64,000 bases of DNA from an uncultured Candidatus Saccharibacteria bacterium (lineage in GTDB: Bacteria > Patescibacteriota > Saccharimonadia > Saccharimonadales > Saccharimonadaceae): contig CASXXK010000001.1 in assembly GCA_949480205.1 (NCBI GenBank), forward strand, positions 1-64,000, written 5' to 3'. Position 1 is the first letter of the stretch. Each line of letters begins with the position of its first letter. The notes below the pieces were generated by a model. The model made no database searches. It worked only from the letters and a program-made list of their open reading frames with translations, and was not told the DNA's origin. Positions 59,374 through 64,000 of the stretch are shown here, one piece after another. Both the position numbers and the translations under genes were made by a program.

Positions 59374-59450
59374 TGGCGGAACCGACGAGACTCGAACCCG
59401 CGACCTTCGCCGTGACAGGGCGACGCTCTAACCAACTGAGCTACGATTCC
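59374..59450 (-). tRNA. tRNA-Asp (GTC)
   Basis: GGAATCG acceptor, CTGTCAC anticodon loop, CCA. Confidence 0.92.
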
Positions 59451-59536
59451 ACTGTTTTTCATTATAACTCATGTTGCCTGATTACGCAAGAGCGAAGTTG
59501 AAGATTCCCTGTTACCGTGATAAAATAGGGTTAAGT

Positions 59537-59612
59537 CAGGGATTGGCGCAGTTGGTAGCGCGCACGCCTGGGGGGCGTGAGGTCGCCAGTTCAAGTCTGG
59601 TATCCCTGACCA
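59537..59612 (+). tRNA. tRNA-Pro (GGG)
   Basis: CAGGGAT/ATCCCTG acceptor, CACGC-CTGGGGG-GCGTG anticodon arm, CCA. Confidence 0.92.
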
Positions 59613-59631
59613 CAGATTAAAATAGAGTAGC

Positions 59632-59691
59632 GGTCGCCAGAGCCGGCTTACGCCGGATGCAAGCATAACAAGTCTGGTATCCCTGACCACA
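59632..59691 (+). repeat. partial duplication of the tRNA-Pro(GGG) 3' end with a 29-nt insertion
   Basis: GGTCGCCAG-[AGCCGGCTTACGCCGGATGCAAGCATAAC]-AAGTCTGGTATCCCTGACCACA repeats 59581-59614. Confidence 0.85.
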
Positions 59692-59700
59692 AGGAGTTTT

Positions 59701-59856
59701 ATGAAATACGCATTCGTGATCCTGGCAATTCTAGCTATTTGGTTGGGCACAGTTTTGCTTGCAATCTTTAGTAATGGTGTAGGAATTTTCTTACCAATCT
59801 TTGCCATCGTGATGACCGTGATTTTATTTGTAATTGGTTTTGGAAAGAAACAATGA
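59701..59856 (+). CDS. small two-TM membrane protein
   Basis: MKYAFVILAILAIWLGTVLLAIFSNGVGIFLPIFAIVMTVILFVIGFGKKQ after AAGGAG SD; overlaps next ATG. Confidence 0.6.
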   Translation: MKYAFVILAILAIWLGTVLLAIFSNGVGIFLPIFAIVMTVILFVIGFGKKQ

Positions 59857-61307
59857 AAACCATACGTCGATATGCGAGTTTGGTTTGGAAATTAGCCCAG
59901 ATTGCTTGTTCGAAGCAAATCAACAAAGACGCCGAATATCGTCGGGCGATTTTTTATAGTTTTAAAGCATGGGGTGGAGTTTATATTAAGTTCTTGCAAA
60001 TTTTGGCCGGCACGAGCAAGTTTATGGAAGGTTGGGGCGGGCCGCGCGAGATGGAAGTTTTCTCACAAGCGCCGCGCGAAGATTTAAACTTAGCAGATTA
60101 TATAAATCTAGCAAATTTTGCACAAGTTTCTGCTGAGCCGGTGGCTGCCGGAAGTTTTGCCCTGGTTTATCGTGGTACTCTGCTCACAGGAGAAGATGTA
60201 GCAATCAAAGTTTTGCGCCCCTCAATTCGTAAGCATTTGAAGCATGATCTAAATATCCTGCGCCGCTTCTGTAAGTTATTTTCCTACTTTTTGCCAAAAT
60301 ACCTTATCGATTATAATGAAGCCTACGGTGCCTGCGCCAAAATGTTCACCCTAGAAACCGATTACCGTCGCGAAATGGCAAACCAAAATTATTTCGCTAA
60401 GTTATATCATAATCATACACGCGTTAAAATTCCTCGTGTCTTTACGGAATTATCGTCCGAAAATGTGATTGTGCAGGAATATATTATGGGCCCAACATTG
60501 GCCGATGTAATGAGTACGGCTACCCGCGATAAATCCGCCAAAGACATTACTAAAGATCTGACTGGGTCGGATTTGTGGGAACAAATCGTGGTTGCGGGTG
60601 GCGAAGCACTTTATACCGCGATGTGCGCAGATTATGTTTATGGCGATCCACATCCGGGTAATATTATTCTTTTGCCCGATAATAAAATTGCTTTAATCGA
60701 TTTTGGTATTATTGCCAATAAGCCCAGTAGCCACTTGGCATTTTATGAATGGGTGGAAAGTTATTATGAGATTTTGAATGGTGCTGATGGATTCAAGAAA
60801 TTACTTGAGGCTTCAGTGACTTGTTTCGTGCCGGATTTGTCTTTGGCGATGCGACGTTGCAATTTTGATGGCGAAGACTTACTAACTGTACTCGCTTCAG
60901 CGATGACTGAAAAATTAAACCACGAATTGAATGGCAATATGTCTTACGTGCAATCGTTCAAAGACGGACATTTGATTGATGTCTTTATGCGTGTAGTAAG
61001 CACCAAAGTCATAGAAGTTAAAATTGATATGGTAAACTTTGAATTGCTCAAAGCGATTCAGGCGTTCTTGGGCGCAGTGACGATTTTGGATAATAGCGAA
61101 AACAATCATGGTTTCGCAAACATTATGCATCGCTCTATGGAATACGCAATCAATAATGCAAAGCTCACCGGCGTGCCGCATGACAAAATTAGCACAACCC
61201 GGTTTTCTTTGACTGAAAGTTACGAATTGCTGGTGAAGACAATTTCCACCCTGGCTAATAACGATGAATATATGTTTAACTTAGTGAAAGAAAGGATTTT
61301 TGCATGA
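59853..61307 (+). CDS. ABC1/UbiB-family atypical kinase
   Basis: GGVYIKFLQILA, PVAAGSFALVYRGTLLTGEDVAIKVLRP, LETDYRREMANQNYF, GDPHPGNIILLPDNKIALIDFGII. Confidence 0.93.
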   Translation: MKTIRRYASLVWKLAQIACSKQINKDAEYRRAIFYSFKAWGGVYIKFLQILAGTSKFMEGWGGPREMEVFSQAPREDLNLADYINLANFAQVSAEPVAAGSFALVYRGTLLTGEDVAIKVLRPSIRKHLKHDLNILRRFCKLFSYFLPKYLIDYNEAYGACAKMFTLETDYRREMANQNYFAKLYHNHTRVKIPRVFTELSSENVIVQEYIMGPTLADVMSTATRDKSAKDITKDLTGSDLWEQIVVAGGEALYTAMCADYVYGDPHPGNIILLPDNKIALIDFGIIANKPSSHLAFYEWVESYYEILNGADGFKKLLEASVTCFVPDLSLAMRRCNFDGEDLLTVLASAMTEKLNHELNGNMSYVQSFKDGHLIDVFMRVVSTKVIEVKIDMVNFELLKAIQAFLGAVTILDNSENNHGFANIMHRSMEYAINNAKLTGVPHDKISTTRFSLTESYELLVKTISTLANNDEYMFNLVKERIFA

Positions 61308-61501
61308 AAAAGAATAGTTTTACCAAAAGTTTAATTTTGCATATTCGTTATCCGTGGACGGCAATTTGCTTATTGATTTTGTGGGTTGGTCTCGCAATCA
61401 TGTGCGCAATTTTGTCATTACCTGCTGAACAAGTAATTGAGCTAGTTTATATCGCCGGCGCGGCAACTTTGATAATTTCTTTGGTTGGGTTTCGATCGTG
61501 A
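61304..61501 (+). CDS. small two-TM membrane protein
   Basis: 4-nt overlaps with both neighbours. Confidence 0.6.
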   Translation: MKKNSFTKSLILHIRYPWTAICLLILWVGLAIMCAILSLPAEQVIELVYIAGAATLIISLVGFRS

Positions 61502-62127
61502 GGCGTACCTACATCCCTGAATGGGCAAACCTAATACCTGAGGGGGCTAAGTGCGTATTTTCCGGTGTGATTTATGACGTTTATCAATGGCCTCAAAAAA
61601 TGTACGATGGCTCCACGGCAACTTTTGAAATGCTACGTCGACCTGATACTGTAAAAATTATTGCGGTTTTGACTCCCGACGAACAAGCTCGTCTGCGTAA
61701 TGTTGTGAATCTTACAACATCTATAGAAGATAGAATTGTTATCACCAAACAAAAACAGCCCCGTAAGGATTGGTTTTATGATTATCCTGGTGGCAGGGTA
61801 GATGCTGAGGATACCGATGAACTCGCTGGCGCTAAGCGCGAGTTGTTGGAAGAAGCTGGGCTAGAATTTGCTAACTGGAAATTGGTGGAAGTTAAGCAGC
61901 CGTTCAACAAAATCGACTGGCTAGTGTACACTTTTGTGGCAAGCGGGCTAGTGCGACAAACCGAACAACATCTCGATAGTGGCGAGCTAATCGAAGTTGA
62001 ACTAGCCACTGTCCCAGAAATTCAGAAACTAGCGCAGACCAAAGATTCGCAATATCTGCGATTTAAATATTTTGACAAAATTGATTCAATAAAGGAGCTC
62101 CAAAAAATCAAAGGCCCCACACTGTGA
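61498..62127 (+). CDS. NUDIX hydrolase
   Basis: GGRVDAEDTDELAGAKRELLEEAGLEF Nudix box. Confidence 0.88.
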   Translation: MRRTYIPEWANLIPEGAKCVFSGVIYDVYQWPQKMYDGSTATFEMLRRPDTVKIIAVLTPDEQARLRNVVNLTTSIEDRIVITKQKQPRKDWFYDYPGGRVDAEDTDELAGAKRELLEEAGLEFANWKLVEVKQPFNKIDWLVYTFVASGLVRQTEQHLDSGELIEVELATVPEIQKLAQTKDSQYLRFKYFDKIDSIKELQKIKGPTL

Positions 62128-62140
62128 AGCCCTGAAATAA

Positions 62141-62764
62141 TTATGCCAAAAACTTACGGATATACGCCATCATGTTATGGCAGGATCTGGGATAATTATT
62201 GAGATCGGGACGCATATGGTCATCGCTTTCCGCCGACACTAAAAGCCGTAAAACTTCAAAGAAATTATCCATGGTGTAATCACGCATTATCATGTTGACT
62301 TCGGGATGCCTTTCTTTGAAATCCAGATACGCCAGACAGAACAGGGTCGAATCACCCTGCGGATGACCATAGCTCCAGCCAAAACGCGCTAAGCGTTGGC
62401 GAAATTCCCTCGTATGGTCATAGCGCAACTCCAGCACTTCATTCTTGGCAGATAAACGGTCCAGCCATACAGCACGTACATACTCATAAAGCTCGTCCAA
62501 TCCGTGCTGCATTTCGGCGTCAAAGGTGTAGCGCCCCACCTTGATTTGCCATTCATAGCCCACATAATGAAAGTCGTGTTCGATGCCAATGGTCGATAAA
62601 GTCATCACTAACTGATTAACCACTGCCATACGTTGGGCCGGATCAGCGCTACCGCGGTAGCGCTGATAAAGCGCAAGATCTTGCGCGCTAATCGCCGTGG
62701 CATCCTGTTTCATTGGAGCATTTACACTTGTTGTAATTTGGTTCTGGATGTTTGTTGTGTCCAT
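62141..62764 (-). CDS. hypothetical protein
   Basis: 207 aa; promoter TTGACA-17-TATTAT with TGTGC at 62843-62876 (minus). Confidence 0.6.
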   Translation of the reverse strand: MDTTNIQNQITTSVNAPMKQDATAISAQDLALYQRYRGSADPAQRMAVVNQLVMTLSTIGIEHDFHYVGYEWQIKVGRYTFDAEMQHGLDELYEYVRAVWLDRLSAKNEVLELRYDHTREFRQRLARFGWSYGHPQGDSTLFCLAYLDFKERHPEVNMIMRDYTMDNFFEVLRLLVSAESDDHMRPDLNNYPRSCHNMMAYIRKFLA

Positions 62765-62886
62765 ATACCCCTCCTTGTATTTTTGATGTGCAACCTACTG
62801 GTAGATAAGGTTTTGGCTCAAGGCCGTCAAAAACTAACCTTGAATCAATAATAGCACACATTTGTCCAAATGTCAAGATAGAGTCG

Positions 62887-63690
62887 CTATTTATTGCTTG
62901 TTTTCTTGAGAAACCCAATAATGCGCTCGCGTTGCCAAATACCAATGCCTAGAATAATCACGCCAAGCAGCGCCACAATCGCTACCATGGTAAAGTTTTC
63001 ACCAATACCAGCACCTAGATAATTGGTAAGAATAATCGTCGGTAAACGACCAAGTGTAACCAAAATCATCAAACGTTTAATCGACAATTTGGTTAATCCG
63101 GCAAGATAGCAAACAACATCATCTGGAAAACCTGGCAATAGAAAAATTGCAAACAAAATCAGTGAAGCACTTTTGGCCTCTAATATAAAATCAAATTTAG
63201 TGATGACGGATTTCTTGAAAATTTTCTCCAACAATGGACGGCCAAAACGTCGGGCGAGTAGAAAAACAATCCAGCAGCCAATGAGACTACCAATTGTGGT
63301 CCATAAAATTCCCCATGGCCCAAAGAGAAAACCACCAACACTACCCACGATTTGCCCTGGGATAGGCGCCACCACGGTTTGTACCATTTGTAAAAGTATG
63401 TATAATAATGGTGCAAATGGTCCGAATGACTGCACTGACTCAACTAACTTATCACGATTAGACAAAAGCGACATGAGTGGCCCATGTAAAGCCACGTCTA
63501 AAATCAGGTACAGCATTAATGCGGCAATCAGAAGCGCTACAATTGCGACTTTGATTTTGGTTTTGCGAGCAATCCGTTTACGTAATAAAGGCTCGTCTAG
63601 TGGCAAAAGACCAGGAGTGGAACCCGATTGAACTTGTTCTTCTGGAACAAGTTCAACTTCTTTGTCAGGCTTTTTACTTGGCATACTCAA
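62887..63690 (-). CDS. DedA/VTT-domain (SNARE-associated) membrane protein
   Basis: [68 protein letters not shown]. Confidence 0.85.
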   Translation of the reverse strand: MSMPSKKPDKEVELVPEEQVQSGSTPGLLPLDEPLLRKRIARKTKIKVAIVALLIAALMLYLILDVALHGPLMSLLSNRDKLVESVQSFGPFAPLLYILLQMVQTVVAPIPGQIVGSVGGFLFGPWGILWTTIGSLIGCWIVFLLARRFGRPLLEKIFKKSVITKFDFILEAKSASLILFAIFLLPGFPDDVVCYLAGLTKLSIKRLMILVTLGRLPTIILTNYLGAGIGENFTMVAIVALLGVIILGIGIWQRERIIGFLKKTSNK

Positions 63691-64000
63691 CGGCGCGGGT
63701 CTCGCGAATCACGTTGACTTTGATGACGCCAGGATAAGACATGGTGGCCTCAATCTTGTTAGCAATATCCCGCGCGAGCTTGAGCGCAGAAAGATCATCG
63801 ATTTGCTTAGGTTCTACAATCACGCGAATTTCGCGGCCAGCAGAAATTGCATAGGCCTTGTCGATGCCAGGAAAGCTGGTGGCAATATTTTCGAGATCGC
63901 GCATACGTTCGGCAAAGTTCTCAGCGGAAATATTACGTGCGCCTGGGCGAGCCGCCGAAAGCGAGTCTACAATTTTGACGATAATGGCTTCTGGAGTGGT
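63674..64000 (-). CDS. rny: ribonuclease Y, C-terminal part (continues past window)
   Basis: [50 protein letters not shown]...[27 protein letters not shown]. Confidence 0.93.
   Translation of the reverse strand, partial: TTPEAIIVKIVDSLSAARPGARNISAENFAERMRDLENIATSFPGIDKAYAISAGREIRVIVEPKQIDDLSALKLARDIANKIEATMSYPGVIKVNVIRETRAVEYAK

Noticed and set aside
1-64000. CRISPR array or cas genes
   Set aside because: No regularly spaced direct repeats seen and no Cas-like ORF in the track
1-64000. Reverse transcriptase (DGR, retron or group II intron)
   Set aside because: No ORF with a YxDD-type catalytic motif in a suitable context; the RT, if any, must be outside the window
1-64000. rRNA genes
   Set aside because: No recognisable 16S/23S/5S sequence
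1-64000. Alternative genetic code (UGA recoding as in Gracilibacteria/SR1)
   Set aside because: Conserved genes read through without internal TGA, and TGA serves as a plausible stop, as in the phosphoketolase N-half

Overview
The window looks like a chromosomal segment of a reduced-genome Patescibacteria/CPR bacterium, probably Candidatus Saccharibacteria. That placement is inference from gene content: a CPR-type VirB6/TrbL-like protein, a split phosphoketolase, and many small lineage-specific membrane proteins. Recognisable housekeeping genes are tpiA, tyrS, a class A PBP, grpE, hrcA (with a CIRCE-like operator), an adenylate-kinase-like gene, a carbamate kinase, yebC, ftsH, a thyA-like gene, a UbiB/ABC1 kinase, a NUDIX hydrolase, a DedA-like gene and a partial rny. 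There are eight tRNAs: His, Gly, Met, Ser, Leu, Pro-TGG, Asp, Pro-GGG. About 44.8-58.8 kb is accessory: a TIR-like/RipA-like pair, a GIY-YIG gene, pseudogene remnants, a P-loop ATPase, and a large serine recombinase that reads through a tRNA-Pro gene. The main discovery candidate is a dispersed family of transcribed cassettes (about 4.7, 37.5, 41.5 and 58.9 kb). Each has an extended -10 promoter (TGNTANANT) exactly 8 nt before a compensatorily varying GGAN...NTCC hairpin. A structured leader follows, with further compensatory changes and a GCTATGG loop in three of four copies. Each then carries a promoterless, Asn-rich segment (FVRSG...WSSR...YNL.FNA...VNPSN...GFPLRCL) resembling a Fib_succ_major/C-type-lectin variable region, and ends in a conserved GCCGCGG..GTGCCGATCTT block. 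Three of the four lie directly against the 3' end of a convergent tRNA gene. Two more VR-like segments (18.3-19.06 kb) are divergent, lack this leader and have a different 3' flank. No reverse transcriptase is visible in the window. A second candidate is a multi-branched structured RNA with an attenuator-like end upstream of the GIY-YIG gene (53.32-53.45 kb).
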